Assembly (NCBI GenBank): GCA_029876055.1
Contig: CM056875.1
Coordinates: 4,117,001-4,181,000 of the forward strand
Direction of reading: 5' to 3'
Length of the DNA: 64,000 nucleotides
DNA from: Madurella fahalii
Taxonomy: Eukaryota; Ascomycota; Sordariomycetes; Sordariales
Below, one piece after another: positions 20,844-32,358 of this stretch. Position 1 is the first letter of the stretch; every line of letters starts with the position of its first letter. The notes below the pieces were generated by a model. The model was not told the DNA's origin, searched no databases, and worked only from the letters and a program-made list of their open reading frames with translations. The translations under genes were made by a program, and so were the position numbers.

Positions 20844-23396
20844 AATAAAAAAAGAGGAATCAAGGCTAGGGGAAGCGACTTGTGTTGGAAATTTCCGTGG
20901 ACTTTGGATTAGAGGGTACGGCGCTGCAATGCTTTCCTCTGTTTGGTAGGGGACCTGGACGTCGGACATGTTGGTTTAATTGGTTAGGAGATGAACCCAG
21001 ATGAACAAGTTTTTCTCTCGGTATTGTATTTCTTAGTCATATGCTTGCATGGTAATTTATATTGGAAATGGGATGTTGCAGGGGACATCTTGCAAGACTA
21101 CCAGGTAAGTAGTACCTTAGGCTTGGCTGGCCAGAACATAAAAGTGCCTTAATGAAAAGAAGTAGAAATATGGTCAATGAGAATACGAACTGTAGCAACA
21201 ATGACCCGGATGTAGTTAATAGCTAAATAAACTAGTATAGATGGAATCATTGTAAAGTAGTTTTACTTGAAAAGCTTTTGACACGGCTCTTAGGTGGCCC
21301 TGAGCCATTAGGGGAAGAACCGAATGATCTTCCACCGCAGCATCCTGAGCATAACCGCACTAGGGAGCGTGCCTTGCCAAAGCTTGGGACGCGATCAGGG
21401 ATATGTCGATGACGGAAGAAGCAGGGAGTGCGAGGGGTAGTGTGAGGAATGACGATGGTAAGGCAATATTCTGACATAGACCGCCGCGGCGGCAAGTCGC
21501 AGCCAGACACGACTTTCTTGTTTTTCGCTTCCCCATGCCATTGTTTCACTACATTGGACTAGTGCCTTCGCTCAACAGCCATGGCAACCCGGCTGTTCCT
21601 CGCAGTCCCGGGGTAATACGCGGGACCACGTGGAACCTTGTGCATGTTCCAGACTTGACATTGGGATATTGGTTGGTTGCCAGACATGCCAGGATCTAGG
21701 TGTAACCTATGTTGGTGACGAGCGGCAAGAGGGTAGTGAACACCAACCCCAGATTGCTGGACCTCTCTCCAATGAGGTTTCGGTATTCTTCTAGAAGGCC
21801 TCGTCGAGCCGTGTCCGTCGCCTGGTAATTACTGCACACTAATAGTTGAGCCGGAATTTGTCATCTCTGCTGCGACACCATTGGCAAGTACGTAAGTAGG
21901 TGCCGACATGGTTGGACGTCACACCGAGACTCTCTATATCCTGTCCAGCTGAACACTCTCTGACTCGGTATTGTAAGTTAAGGCGAAAGGCCACCTAACC
22001 TCAAGTTGGTTCCCAGCTGCTTTTAGGAGGGAGCTGACAAGGGAGCCTCAAAGGACATTCCCGCCTTGGCGGCATCACATGGAACTGCCGCTGCTGATCA
22101 ACGCATTGCTGATCAGTGCATCGCATGGCCGAGGGCTTGCTAAGCACGCCAAATGGTCCGGGGTATTCCTGGCTAGGTGCCAGTGAGCAGAATGCGCAGC
22201 GCAGTACTCGCAGAGTAGCATTGCAGCCTTCGAAATGGTGGGCAGCGTGCGGTAGCCTGTTGCTTTCTAACCGTATGGACTGGGCAATGCAACGTCCCTA
22301 CGCCCCAAGGTCAGCCTTTTCGATGACGGTGGCGCTGCTGCTAATTCCGGCGTGACTGTGGTAGCACAACCTGCGGGAGGAATGCGTGTTCGCCACATGT
22401 CAGGTGTTACTTCGGGCAGGAAAATTCCATTAGAACTCCGCTCACCAGTCCGGGCTTTGCAGCACCAAACACTTCAGCCACATCATGTATTGACCTGCAA
22501 GGCACCCGAGGCGGGGCTGAGTGTCTATCCTTCCAATCGCGTGCGATGTAAAACTAAATATTTTGTCCCAGTTGGGATGTGACTAACACGCCTATCCGTC
22601 GGAAAACCGGTCACATGTTCCCAATCTTTCCCCAAGTAGAGATCTAACAGCGCTACGGAGCCGGTCAATAGTACTAGTAATAGTGCCTTGCCTTCCTTTA
22701 AAAATTTCCATGCCAACTCCATGTTACATCCATGACGAAGAGGGATTCAAGTCGCGAAAGGTGGATTAGGGGGGGGTGGGGGGATGATGTATTCAATTGC
22801 AATCCATGGTGAGCAATAAGCGATTCCCGAAGCTTGCTCATCGGAGGTACGGCATTGTCATGGATGTCAACCAAGTGACGAGCTTGGGGGTGTGCAACCA
22901 CACTGAAGAGCCGGTAGGGCGAAGGTAGCAAATCCTCCCGACACTTCTGGCGAATGGGAGTCAGAAGCTGCTGCTGACCAGGTCGCATTACAGAAACCGA
23001 ACCGACCACTACCCAAAACGTACGCCATAACGCTTAGCATCCCGCAGCAGTGCCGTCCAACTGCCATGTAGTACTTGGGACGATCTGCCATGAGGACCGG
23101 CGAGCCCGGTGGGAACGAGAAATGGGAAACTAGGAGTCGAGAAGTCGTCCCCCGCGTTATACAAGTAGGCGTCGTCAGACCCTTCTCGCTCCTATCCGAC
23201 GATCCTGTCTCCTCTCAGCAGCAGGCGCCGGCGCTAGCTTACTGAAATAAACCATCAGCAACTCTATTTCAAACAAAAGACATAATCCTTTAGCTGACGA
23301 CCACACCTACTTGCGGCTCCTCGAGGCAGCCCGAGCACATCCCCCCAGACACCGCCTTACCGGTCTAGTCAAAAGTAGATCTAGGTAGACGATACC
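20844..23396. other. 2.5-kb gene-poor region
   Basis: No coding frame with domain content or good codon structure on either strand. Composition is mixed, with short direct repeats and a G-run near 22769-22782. The last 200 bases are the likely promoter of the PLP-enzyme gene. An unseen small or non-coding RNA gene cannot be excluded. Confidence 0.4.
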
Positions 23397-24926
23397 ATGA
23401 CAGGCATCCTGGATACATATCCCGAGTATCGTTCCACAACTCGCTTGGACGAGCTGCGGGAGAGCGAGTACAGCTACCTCGACATCCAGGACCACGCCTA
23501 CTTAGACTACACCGGCTCTGGGCTCGCCGCGCAGGCTCAACGCCGTCACCACCAAGAACGGCTGGCCCAGACTGTCTACGGAAACCCACATTCAGTCAAC
23601 CCAACTAGTGCGGCTGCTACTGAGGCAGTCGATAGAACACGGGCCCGGATTCTCGCCCATGTCAACGCCGCCCCAGCCGAGTACGCCGTCATATTCACAT
23701 CCAGCGCAACAGCCGCGGCGAGACTGGTCGGCGAGGCCTACCCCTTCCGGCGGGGCACCAGGTTCGTCCTGACGGCCGATAACCACAATTCCATCAACGG
23801 CATCCGAGAGTTTGCGCGTGCCAGGAAGGCCAAGACGACGTACATCCCCCTTCAATCACCGGACTTCCGCGTCGACAGCGCGGATGTAGTGTCTGCTCTG
23901 TCCTCCAAGAGGGGGCTCGTACATCGCCTGTCGCTGTCGGACTGCGGAGGTATTCTCAACTGGTCGCAACAGTCCAACGGCACGCCACGGCGGCAGCTGC
24001 GGCAGACTAGGAATCACCGCAACGGCCTGTTCGCGTACCCAGCGCAGAGCAACTTCACCGGGGTCCGCCACAGCCTGTCGTGGATCCCACTCGCACAGCA
24101 GCGCGGCTACCACGTGCTACTCGATGCGGCCGCGTTCCTGCCAACGAGCTCGCTGGACCTGTCCGAGGTCAAGCCGGACTTTGTGCTGGTGAGCTGGTAC
24201 AAGCTTTTCGGGTACCCGACGGGGGTGGGTTGCTTGATCGCACGGCGGGATGCGCTGGCCTGCCTCGAGAGGCCGTGGTTCTCGGGCGGCACCATCCGGG
24301 CCGCGACGGTGGCCGTGCCGTGGCACTTGATGGCGGAAGGGGCCGAGGCGTTCGAGGACGGGACGCTAAATTTCCTTTCCATCCCCGATGTGCATTTCGG
24401 TCTGGACTGGCTGGCCGGCATTGGCATGTCCGTCGTCGACACGCGAGTGCACTGTCTGACGGGCTGGTTCCTCGCCCGTCTGCAACAGCTCCGGCACAGT
24501 AACGGCTCGCCAATGGCCCGGGTCTACGGGCCGACCGACATGAAGATGCGCGGGGGTACGGTGGCTTTCAACTTTCTGGATGCGGCGGGGAACGTGGTGG
24601 ATGAGCGCCTCGTGGCGCTCGAGTCGGCAGCGGCCAAGATTTCTCTGCGGACAGGGTGCTTCTGCAACCCGGGGGCTGGGGAGGCGGCGCTTGGCCTGGA
24701 CGTAAAAGCTGTCCGCAGGCTGGTCAGGTCCAGAGCGCAGGATTTACCTCGAGATCTCGACGAGTTCATTGAGGTAGTCGGACTCCGGACTGCCGGCGCC
24801 GTTCGCGTGTCATTTGGCTTTGCTTCAACCACTGCCGATGTGGATAAGTTTCTTGGTTTCGCCGAAAAGACGTACAAGGACCGCGTAACTACGTCGGTGA
24901 GGCTTCCTCACAGGGAGCAATGTTAA
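23397..24926 (+). CDS. aminotransferase class V, molybdenum cofactor sulfurase-like
   Basis: A 509-aa open frame from ATG 23397. It matches the NifS-like domain of molybdenum cofactor sulfurases: YLDYTGSGLAAQ near residue 36, GNPHSVNPTS near 62, VIFTSSATAA, and LLDAAAFLPTSSLDLS. The pyridoxal-phosphate lysine is probably Lys269 in SWYKLFGYPTG. The RTGCFCNPGAGE motif has Cys421 and Cys423, one of which would carry the persulfide. The C-terminal MOSC domain of full-length sulfurases is missing, so this is a stand-alone NifS-like protein, a common fungal form of uncertain substrate. A stretch at about residues 175-210, between SSKRG and GLFAYPAQSNFTG, is unusually hydrophilic and may hide an in-frame intron. 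I could not place splice sites with confidence. Confidence 0.85.
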   Translation: MTGILDTYPEYRSTTRLDELRESEYSYLDIQDHAYLDYTGSGLAAQAQRRHHQERLAQTVYGNPHSVNPTSAAATEAVDRTRARILAHVNAAPAEYAVIFTSSATAAARLVGEAYPFRRGTRFVLTADNHNSINGIREFARARKAKTTYIPLQSPDFRVDSADVVSALSSKRGLVHRLSLSDCGGILNWSQQSNGTPRRQLRQTRNHRNGLFAYPAQSNFTGVRHSLSWIPLAQQRGYHVLLDAAAFLPTSSLDLSEVKPDFVLVSWYKLFGYPTGVGCLIARRDALACLERPWFSGGTIRAATVAVPWHLMAEGAEAFEDGTLNFLSIPDVHFGLDWLAGIGMSVVDTRVHCLTGWFLARLQQLRHSNGSPMARVYGPTDMKMRGGTVAFNFLDAAGNVVDERLVALESAAAKISLRTGCFCNPGAGEAALGLDVKAVRRLVRSRAQDLPRDLDEFIEVVGLRTAGAVRVSFGFASTTADVDKFLGFAEKTYKDRVTTSVRLPHREQC

Positions 24927-25620
24927 AATGTAGGCGTGGGCAACGGGGACAACGATCGGCTGGGTTCGGAAAAAACGGTCAGCCATATCTTATGCTGCAT
25001 CTCCTTGTCATTTTACTTGTTTCTCAAGGGCACCCAATACCGTGTACGTACTTAGTAAGCAACTACATCCCAAATGTTCACAATGTTAGCCAGTAATAGT
25101 TCCTAGCGCTGATGAGTAGATACAGTCATACGGCACAGCGTGACGGCGGTTACTGGTAATTACTTCAATACAGTAGACGGAACGAACTGAGGACTCCAGC
25201 GACGGGTGGATACTAAGTAGATGTCCTGTAGAAGTACCTCGAAGGATCAACTTATTGTACTGGGAGATTGCAAGGCTCATGGCATCCCGAATGGGTAACA
25301 CGGCCAACGGTAGAGCCTCTCGGTGCCCCACACTCACCCGTACCGTGTCACGTCGCACAAATATCATTGTTCCAGTGCATGCATGTAGAGACGTGCGAGC
25401 CCCAAACCCGAGCCCGAACCCGAGCGCCTCACTGCTGGGGGAAAACGTTCGGATCTCCCTCCGACTTGGCTGGCTAATAATAGTGATGTTTTTATGTTCA
25501 GAGACGGTCTGGGAGTATCAGCCCGTTTCAAGTCAAGTATATACAAGAGAACTTGGTGTAACCGTTCTCCGGCCACGACACCCGAACTCCCTTGGCTCTT
25601 ATTCCACCTGAACGGCACGC
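24927..25620. other. convergent intergenic region
   Basis: Between the PLP enzyme (+) and the glucuronoyl esterase (-). It holds a short CCCGAG/CCCGAA-type imperfect repeat near 25404-25425. No gene supported. Confidence 0.4.
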
Positions 25621-27042
25621 TCAAGAAAGCGTGGGAACGGTCCAAGAGCTCCACGAATCGAGATTGAAGTTGTGATTGCCCGTCGTGCGGAAGATGTTGG
25701 TGTTGCCGGCGTTGGGGTTGTTGAGCAGGTACTTGCCGATGAAGGCATTCAGCTCGCCGCTCTGCTGCGAGCTGGGGAAGCTGCAGTGCGAGTTGCCGCC
25801 GACCTGCGAGTAGCCGAACCTGTCGAGTGCGCCCAGGGCCTCCCACTGCTTGCGCGCAATGCCCATGCACCCGTACGTCGATATCTTGCCGAGCCACTCC
25901 ATGTCTACGTTCTCCATGACGTAGAGCGGCCGCGGCGCGATGAGGCCGGCAAGCATGTGGTGGTCGAACGGCAGGCTGTTGACATTGTTGACGTAGTTGT
26001 TGAAGTTGGGCGAGAACCAGACATTCTCCTGAACGATCTGGACCGAGTCCTGCACGTTCTGGCCCTGGTTCTTCTGCCATGCCGCGATACGCCAGCAGCC
26101 CGAACCACCTGCGCCGGACTCCTGGGGCAGCGTCAAGGCAATGCGCGGCTCGAGGGCACCCGCAACGATGGCGCCCTTGCCATTCCGTGAGCAGCCTGTG
26201 ACACCAATCCGAGCTGGGTCAATGTTGGTCTGCGCCCTGGTGAGCTCCAGGGCGTCAATAATGCGCGAGACACCCCACGCCCAGGCTGTCAGAGCGCCTG
26301 CCGAGTGGCCGCTGCCGTAAAGATCGTAGAACTTACCGCGGCCTCGAGAGGAGCCTCCCTGCTGCTGGGCAATCTCGTCGTTGTTGAAGCCAATGGTGGC
26401 AACGCCGGCGGGGATGGGGAGGCTGCTACCAAAGGTGCCAAAGTTGATGATGGCCGGGTGAGGGCCGCTGCCGGACGGCCTGTTGTTGATGCTGACCGAG
26501 AACGAGATAGACCTGCCGCCTTCCGAGACGCTGATGCTCAGCGTGCTGCCCGAGAAGGTAGCCGACACGGACGACGGCTTGCCCGGCAGGGTACCGAGCT
26601 CGTATCGCTGGAGCAGCTCGCTGATCTCGGCTTGGCGGCATGTCCAGTCGGCCCTGCTCGAGACCTTGGCACCTCCGTGGAAGGTGAAGGGATCGTTCAG
26701 CGCATTCGAGACGGGATTACCCAGGCCGGCCGGGATGGCAGGGCACGAGGTGCCTCCTCCCCCTGGCGCGGGGGTCGTGGTCGTGCCGGGAACTGGAGTG
26801 CGGGATGTTGTGAACGTCGTTGGCGCAGGAGGAGTTGTTGGCGGCTGCTCCGGGTTGTCCCCAGGGATACATTGGTGGTACCACTGGTTCTGCTGGAAGC
26901 AGTACGTTCCATCAACACAGAGAGTTGGGCCCTGCCAGTTAAGGCCGCCGCATTGGCCCCACATGTTCTGCCGCTGCTGGGCCCGGACGCCGGCGACGCC
27001 CAGGGCCACAAGCAGAGATGAAGCAATCGCCGAGGACAGCAT
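25621..27042 (-). CDS. glucuronoyl esterase, CE15 with N-terminal CBM1
   Basis: A single-exon 473-aa secreted enzyme. A signal peptide is evident (MLSSAIASSLLVALGVAGVRA, cleavage near residue 21). A fungal CBM1 follows at about residues 26-60 with WGQCGGLNWQGPT and the usual four Cys. A Pro/Thr linker covers about residues 62-95 and the CE15 alpha/beta-hydrolase domain the rest. The nucleophile is Ser285 in GCSRNGKGA, the family signature. The acid is probably Glu308 in LPQESGAGG and the base His419 in GGNSHCSFP. The enzyme cleaves ester bonds between 4-O-methyl-glucuronic acid of xylan and lignin alcohols outside the cell. The CBM1 should anchor it to cellulose. A TATA-like box lies about 80 bases upstream. 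Together with the GH6 gene further along, it shows a plant-biomass degrader. Confidence 0.96.
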   Translation of the reverse strand: MLSSAIASSLLVALGVAGVRAQQRQNMWGQCGGLNWQGPTLCVDGTYCFQQNQWYHQCIPGDNPEQPPTTPPAPTTFTTSRTPVPGTTTTPAPGGGGTSCPAIPAGLGNPVSNALNDPFTFHGGAKVSSRADWTCRQAEISELLQRYELGTLPGKPSSVSATFSGSTLSISVSEGGRSISFSVSINNRPSGSGPHPAIINFGTFGSSLPIPAGVATIGFNNDEIAQQQGGSSRGRGKFYDLYGSGHSAGALTAWAWGVSRIIDALELTRAQTNIDPARIGVTGCSRNGKGAIVAGALEPRIALTLPQESGAGGSGCWRIAAWQKNQGQNVQDSVQIVQENVWFSPNFNNYVNNVNSLPFDHHMLAGLIAPRPLYVMENVDMEWLGKISTYGCMGIARKQWEALGALDRFGYSQVGGNSHCSFPSSQQSGELNAFIGKYLLNNPNAGNTNIFRTTGNHNFNLDSWSSWTVPTLS

Positions 27043-27118
27043 TTTAAATCCGGACCCCCAGTGCCGTGGTTAAAGGGATAGAAGGAGCTATCCGGCCGTG
27101 TCTGAGGAAGGCCACTAG

Positions 27119-27124
27119 TTTATA
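27119..27124 (-). promoter_or_regulatory. TATA box of CE15 gene
   Basis: Read on the minus strand this is TATAAA within CATATAAACTAG, about 77-82 bases upstream of the esterase ATG. The spacing fits a short 5' leader. Confidence 0.45.
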
Positions 27125-28790
27125 TGTCCATTGCCAACTAGGGAAATGGAGCCGCCCGTTATTAAGACACGAATGCTTTCCCCAGCATCTTAGAATCAGA
27201 AGTTTGGTTCACCAAATGGGATCGGCGGTCCAAGGGGTCAGTGCTACTACTAGCCAGCACTACCATTCATGTGGCGGCTATGAAAGCATGCCTAAAGCCC
27301 GACTCGGGCTAGCCCGGACCCGTGTCATTTCACATGGGCGTGTTCCTCGCCGCGCCGTCCTCCGTCCGGCGCGGAGTGTCCGTCAGGGGCATTTTAGCCT
27401 AAACCATTAACTGGCTGCTGGGACTTGGATACCTGGGGTGCGGGATTCGCCAAGACAAACCTGGCCCGGTTCTACCAGACACAAACTATACAAGATACAA
27501 GCTATCATCGAACAGCGTCGCACAAATGGCGCCTCACATCTATCTCGCTGCAACTCTGTTGATTGTTTGCAATGGACACCCTGGGCCAGACTCGAGCCTC
27601 TTGCAAGATTTCGTCGACCGACTGATCGGCGAGTTACGTTCCGCATCTAAACAACCAATGAAGCACCCCGGTCCCTGGGCCTGGATGACTGCGTTCCATT
27701 TGAGATGCCGCCCGGGCGATGTCACTATGGCGTCCATGCGCGTTGTCCACGAACGAGGGGTCGACTCACTACTACGTAGATCTTGTTATGGAAGTGGTAG
27801 AAGCGCGCTAGAAGGATGCAGAAGTTCCCTGTGTCCGCGTGGCCGAATTCTACGACGGATTCGTTGTCTTGTGGCACGCTCCACCATCTATGGGCAAGAC
27901 CCAAACTTGAGAATGAATGTCTATGCAATCAATTTTAGGTCCTTTAATGCGCAAGAACCCGTATCAAACTATGTCATGTCTGCCATAGGGTGATGCCAGC
28001 GAGCCGCCTTCCTGACATCAAACAGCTAATTAGCAGGTCTTCAATCTGTTGGGCTGCTGACGCCTCGCATTCCTATAACTCTACAAAGCCCGGGATGATA
28101 TCCAACGTCCGGCCGAGCTCCCGGCCCTTTGTCATTCTGCGTACCCGGGTTAGCACAAGTAGTACTTCACCACTAGTGATGGCATTACATGGCTTTCCAC
28201 GTGTGCAGCTAGCGATTTAGCCGGGCCAAGAAACGCAACCCAGGGCGGGAATTGGTTCTCTGCGTCTCGATCCGAATGGTGATGTTTGGTGATCCCGTAA
28301 TAGAGGTTGCGGGAAAGAAGGTGTGTCCGGAGCGTAAGACAGGATTCCGTCCTAAAAGGGGAAGCTGGCTGTGATCCAACGCTCTCTTGGCACCCCAAGT
28401 GTAACGTAAACGCCGCGGTGACAGGCAGTCGCCAGTTGTTCGGATAAATGCCATGTGGAGTTCAGCTAAGCACGAGGCTCTCTGGAAACCGCTTGCCCCC
28501 ACTACCTCCGCGAAAGACCTCTCGAGTCCGCCATGCGGTTACTGGACCGCATCGTCATGAATGCCCCGGTGTCACAATCTGTATCCTGTGTCTCCAAGTC
28601 TCGGAGATAAGCATCCCGGTCGCTATCCTCTATGATGACTGACGATTTCTGATGACGCGCCCTGCGAGCAACAGCAAATAAGAATGAAAGCATGGAGATG
28701 CATCAGTAGATATAATCACGGGATCATAGTATTTCAGAGTTTGTTTCTAGCTATAGGAACTTGCTGCCCAACTATGGTCCGTAAGTGTCC

Positions 28791-28855
28791 TCTTTCTCTT
28801 TCTCTTTCTCTTTCTCTTTCTCTTTCTCTTTCTCTTTCTCTTTCTCTTTCTCTCC
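28791..28855. repeat. (TTTCTC)n microsatellite
   Basis: About ten near-perfect copies of the hexamer TTTCTC in a non-coding region, ending in TCTCCCTCC. Confidence 0.95.
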
Positions 28856-29162
28856 CTCCATAATCAAGTACTGGCCATATAACACAGGATTCGTGCAACC
28901 TCATACGCAAGTATGAAGGGAGATGATACCTCTATTATGCTGTTCATTGACATGTCTGCTCAACGATGGCAAGGGTTCCCATTAATGACATTTTAGTTAG
29001 GTGTTATCGTGCCACCACCTCTCTGACAACACCCAGCCATTTAGACTAAGCGCCACAATGTTGATCATTGCCATTGCTTTTGCACCAATGTCGGATAGTT
29101 GAACAATTCATCCATGATCGGGAAGCCCCTTCCCCCTCACCGTGCCATCCGTCACTTGAATC

Positions 29163-30629
29163 TTAGTCCTTACCAACGGTGCGGCCGGCATGCTTATCGA
29201 CAAAATCAAGAATGGGCTGGATATATGTACTCCACCCCGGAACATCAGGGCTCTAGCATTTCTTATTAGCATCTCTGCATTTCAATGCTGTGATGACGGG
29301 AAGTTGCCTACCTTGTACTTCTTATCGAAAACGTGTGGCTCCCCTTCCTCGTAGCATTCTACTACGGGAATCCCCATCTGCCTCAGAATCGTGGCCATGG
29401 CATAGCTCTGCTGTATTGGGACATCCACATCCCCGCTGCCGTGCAGGAATGCAGTAGGGGGATAGACCCCAAGACCCTGGCCACCATTCTTCGCCCTTTC
29501 TTCTAAGACCCTGAAGGGCGACATGGCTTGCACAAATTCTATCAACTCCTCCTCGTTGGAAAATCCGTCGCTATGCATTACGCCAAGGCGCAGACCATCG
29601 GCAGACCGTCGTAGCGAGTGCATCATGTGCAGTTCAGCTTGCTTTATGACCCTATCTGTGTAGCGGAAATCAGTCGCCCAGTGCTTGCTAAGTTGGGCAT
29701 CCGTGAGTAGCTCATGCTCGTTCCATGAGAGCGCATCGGTCAGAGCATTGGCTGGGTCGCGGTTCCGAAGGAGCTCATCAAGCTCATCCGCGGAGAACTT
29801 GCCGTTCCAGGGGGGCTGCTGTGCCCTGCTAGGCCGCTGATCCGGTTCGGCAAAGGCCAGCATTGAAAAAAAGTCGACCACGCCGTACACGTCCACTATG
29901 GCTCGCGGTGGTGGGTTGGACAAGTGGAGGCCAGCGAGTGTTACGAGGTGCCCTCCGGCTGACTCGCCGCAGAGGACGTAGCGATTTACGTCGACCTTGC
30001 CGGCACCAAGGATCGAGGCGAGGTTATCGCGGCACCAAGATACTGCTTCTAGGCAGTCGGCGAGCTGATCATCGAGCCGTGCCTGGGGAGCCAGCCGATA
30101 GTTGTGAGCGACGAGGTGGTAGCCGCGCTGCACAAAGCCCGGTGTCATCCATGGCAGTGGTGCAAAGTCTACCTGGGCAGATTTTCAACCTTGTCAGTAG
30201 TCTGGAGGTTTTTGTATCGGACCGTACTCGGCAAAACGAGACCCAACAGGGCAGTGCCAAAGTAAATGACAGCCTGTTCCAAGACCCGGATGCGAGAAAC
30301 CCCCGCTACCTAACGAGAGACAAGGTGGGTTGACTGACGGAAACCCCCGAACCATCCGCCCCCATGGGTCCTGCAATCATGTCAATATTAGTTGCTTGTG
30401 CCGACGGCCAGCCCAACGAATCGCGATACGTGGGCCACCATTTCATCAGGCCAATGCATGGGTCACATTCAGTTGCAACCACCTACCAGATCACAAATGG
30501 CGCGGGCTCGCTGACGGGTGGATCTGCCGGCCAAACGCGCACGGCGAGCTCGGTGCTGCTGGCTGAGATGAAAGTGTGGTCGGTGAATCCCGGCGGTGCA
30601 GCTGGGGGCAAATCAGATTCGTCGGCCAT
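29163..30629 (-). CDS. alpha/beta hydrolase (esterase/lipase, HGGG type)
   Basis: Four exons are inferred: 30629-30487; 30370 to about 30315; about 30168-29312; 29252-29163. This gives about 381 aa. Exon 1 begins MADESDLPPAAPPGFTDHTF. The first intron join creates THGGGWFGGFRQST, the oxyanion-hole HGGG motif. The nucleophile is the Ser of CGESAGGH. The acid Asp is likely in GSGDVDVP and the base His in EGEPHVFDKKY. The last intron (59 bp, donor GTAGGC, acceptor GCTAG) leads to SPDVPGWSTYIQPILDF and the stop. The boundary of the second intron is uncertain: donor GTTAGG with acceptor GTAG, or donor GTCTCT with acceptor CCCAG (exons ending 30322 and starting 30172), both stay in frame. Substrate unknown; it resembles hormone-sensitive-lipase-type cytosolic esterases without a signal peptide. 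Confidence 0.82.
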
Positions 30630-31514
30630 GGTGATCAAGGTTCTTCGATACGTGAGATGGTGTTGGTGGGCGAGAAAAGGAGGAGTCGAGTGATGGGGGA
30701 GCTGCTGGTTGCCTTCAATACCTGTCCCTTAGGCAATTGCAGTGAGCGGGGGTTCATGCGCCCCACGGCACTATGCGAAACGGATATTGTAGTGCCGCTC
30801 CCTTCCGAATTTAAGCACTGCTGTCATCTCTTCATCGCCCGCTTAATGTGAGTTGTAACTCGGGCGGCCCCCATTCATGTTGCGGCTGTTGGCACGCAAC
30901 CATTCCGGAACTTGGGTTGCCTCGCTTGTCCTTTTGTGTTACAGTATCGGCTTCTGTACCAAGTCTACACGCGAGGCGCTGTTGTCACCGGTCCCGGATA
31001 GCGCCATAATACTAGTACACTGACAGTAAAGCGCTCTGGGTCGGAAAGGCTGATCCCCGCCCGCAGATGATCTCGCCCCTCCTTCGCGGCAGACCCAGGG
31101 GTAGACATTCAAGTAGCGATCTCGATCATTTCTCATGGAAACTTACAAGACCTTTCCCTGTGAGTGCATAGTAGGTGAAGAAAAAATATTCGGTACAAAC
31201 TGATAGAGCTCGGGGAATGCGCAGGGCTAATGTTATGTGTTGCTCGTACGTAGGTCTAGTACTGTACCCTGCAGGGATAGAGCTCAAATTATGTATTAGC
31301 GTATACAGGGGAGAGGTAGCTAGATCCTTCCACTGCCCAGAGATGCTGGGCTGAAGTGTGAGGTGCCTAGGCTACCTCAGCCCTTTCTTCAGTTTTGACC
31401 TTTTTGTCTTCATCTTCACTTCCGACTTGATCGTGCGTACTCATGACGAACTGACCGACCGACCACCACTCCCTCTCGACCCCAGCATGTCATTACCGTA
31501 AACGCACATCCGCC
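30630..31514. promoter_or_regulatory. divergent intergenic promoter
   Basis: Between the alpha/beta hydrolase (-) and the single-pass membrane gene (+). The last 130 bases before 31515 are rich in CTTT-like pyrimidine runs. No gene supported. Confidence 0.4.
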
Positions 31515-32358
31515 ATGGCAACCCATTCGCCAGATACGTGGGCTCAGAGGGACCTCGAGGGGCTCCAAGCGGTTGACAGTACTCCTGGACACATGCTGCA
31601 CCCGGTCTATTTCCAGGACCAGCCCTACCCGCAATACGATCCGAGTACCCAGCAGCTACCTGCAGCATTGAATACAGGCGAAGGGGCACAGCACTGGGGA
31701 GATGATCCAACCCTTGCATCTCGCTCCAAAATCTCGAGCCCCGTTCCGGCCAACACGATCCGTCACGAGACCAGCGAGCTCGAGTCGAGGATATTAGGGC
31801 TGCGGAGGACCACCTTCGTGTTGACGGTCAGCAACATTATACTGGCCATTGCGCTCGTGGTTCTCGGCGTGATACAGAGCCAGATGCTGTCGAGTAATAA
31901 TCGTAGCGCCGCAGCAGCGGCAGGTCAACAATCCTGCCCAACGTGAGCAATAATCAAAGGCCCTACAGCCCGCATGGATGTTATTTTCCTGCTGACTTGC
32001 GAGAAGCAACGACACTCCGACTAGCACTTCGGCGACACGTAGCATTACTACCTCGCCAACACCAGTACCCATCGCTACCCGCACGCCTGCTCCCGGTAAA
32101 GTCTGCTTCGCCACCGATGACTCCTTGTCGCCCACTCTTGCGCCAGGAGACGTGATTAGCGAGTGCCCGTCTGCCAACCAAACCGAGTATGAGGTCCCGG
32201 GGACAAACCTAAAATTCCGGCGTTCATGCAACACTGACTACGCCAACGATGACATGGCCTGGTTTCCCGTCGTGTCCATGGCTGACTGCATGGCGCTCTG
32301 TGCCCAGCTAAACCTATATCCTTCTTCAGCCAGAGGCCGTTGCCTCGGCGTGTCTTAG
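31515..32358 (+). CDS. single-pass membrane protein with Cys-rich ectodomain; interrupted by an in-frame TAG
   Basis: Exon 1 is 31515-31942. A 61-bp intron (donor GTGAGC, branch GCTGAC, acceptor GCGAG) leads to exon 2 from 32004. Residues 1-90 are hydrophilic, Pro/Gln/Tyr-rich and probably cytosolic. A single membrane helix spans about residues 97-120 (TVSNIILAIALVVLGVI). A Ser/Thr/Pro stalk follows, then a Cys-rich region with ISECPSANQTEYEV, RRSCNTDYAND and SMADCMALCAQLN, resembling the PAN/apple-like ectodomains common in fungal surface proteins. The frame hits TAG at 32356-32358, right after CLGVS. It then continues open in the same frame to TAA at 32523 with further family-like sequence (YGDGPQGQGISYCYP), where Trp is expected at the stop. 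With the TAG the product is 260 aa; without it about 315. Either a pseudogene or a stop allele. Confidence 0.6.

Larger units (their letters stand above)
27043..29162. other. 2.1-kb gene-poor region upstream of CE15
   Basis: Contains the CE15 promoter, a hexanucleotide microsatellite (28791-28855) and a coding-like relic near 27760-27909. Otherwise there are no supported genes. The right end is the 3' flank of the alpha/beta-hydrolase gene. Confidence 0.4.

Noticed and set aside
27526..27993. 155-aa plus-strand frame with a hydrophobic start (MAPHIYLAATLLIVC)
   Set aside because: The start resembles a signal peptide, but the rest is Arg/Ser-rich without Cys pattern or domain, and another frame in the same place looks more protein-like.
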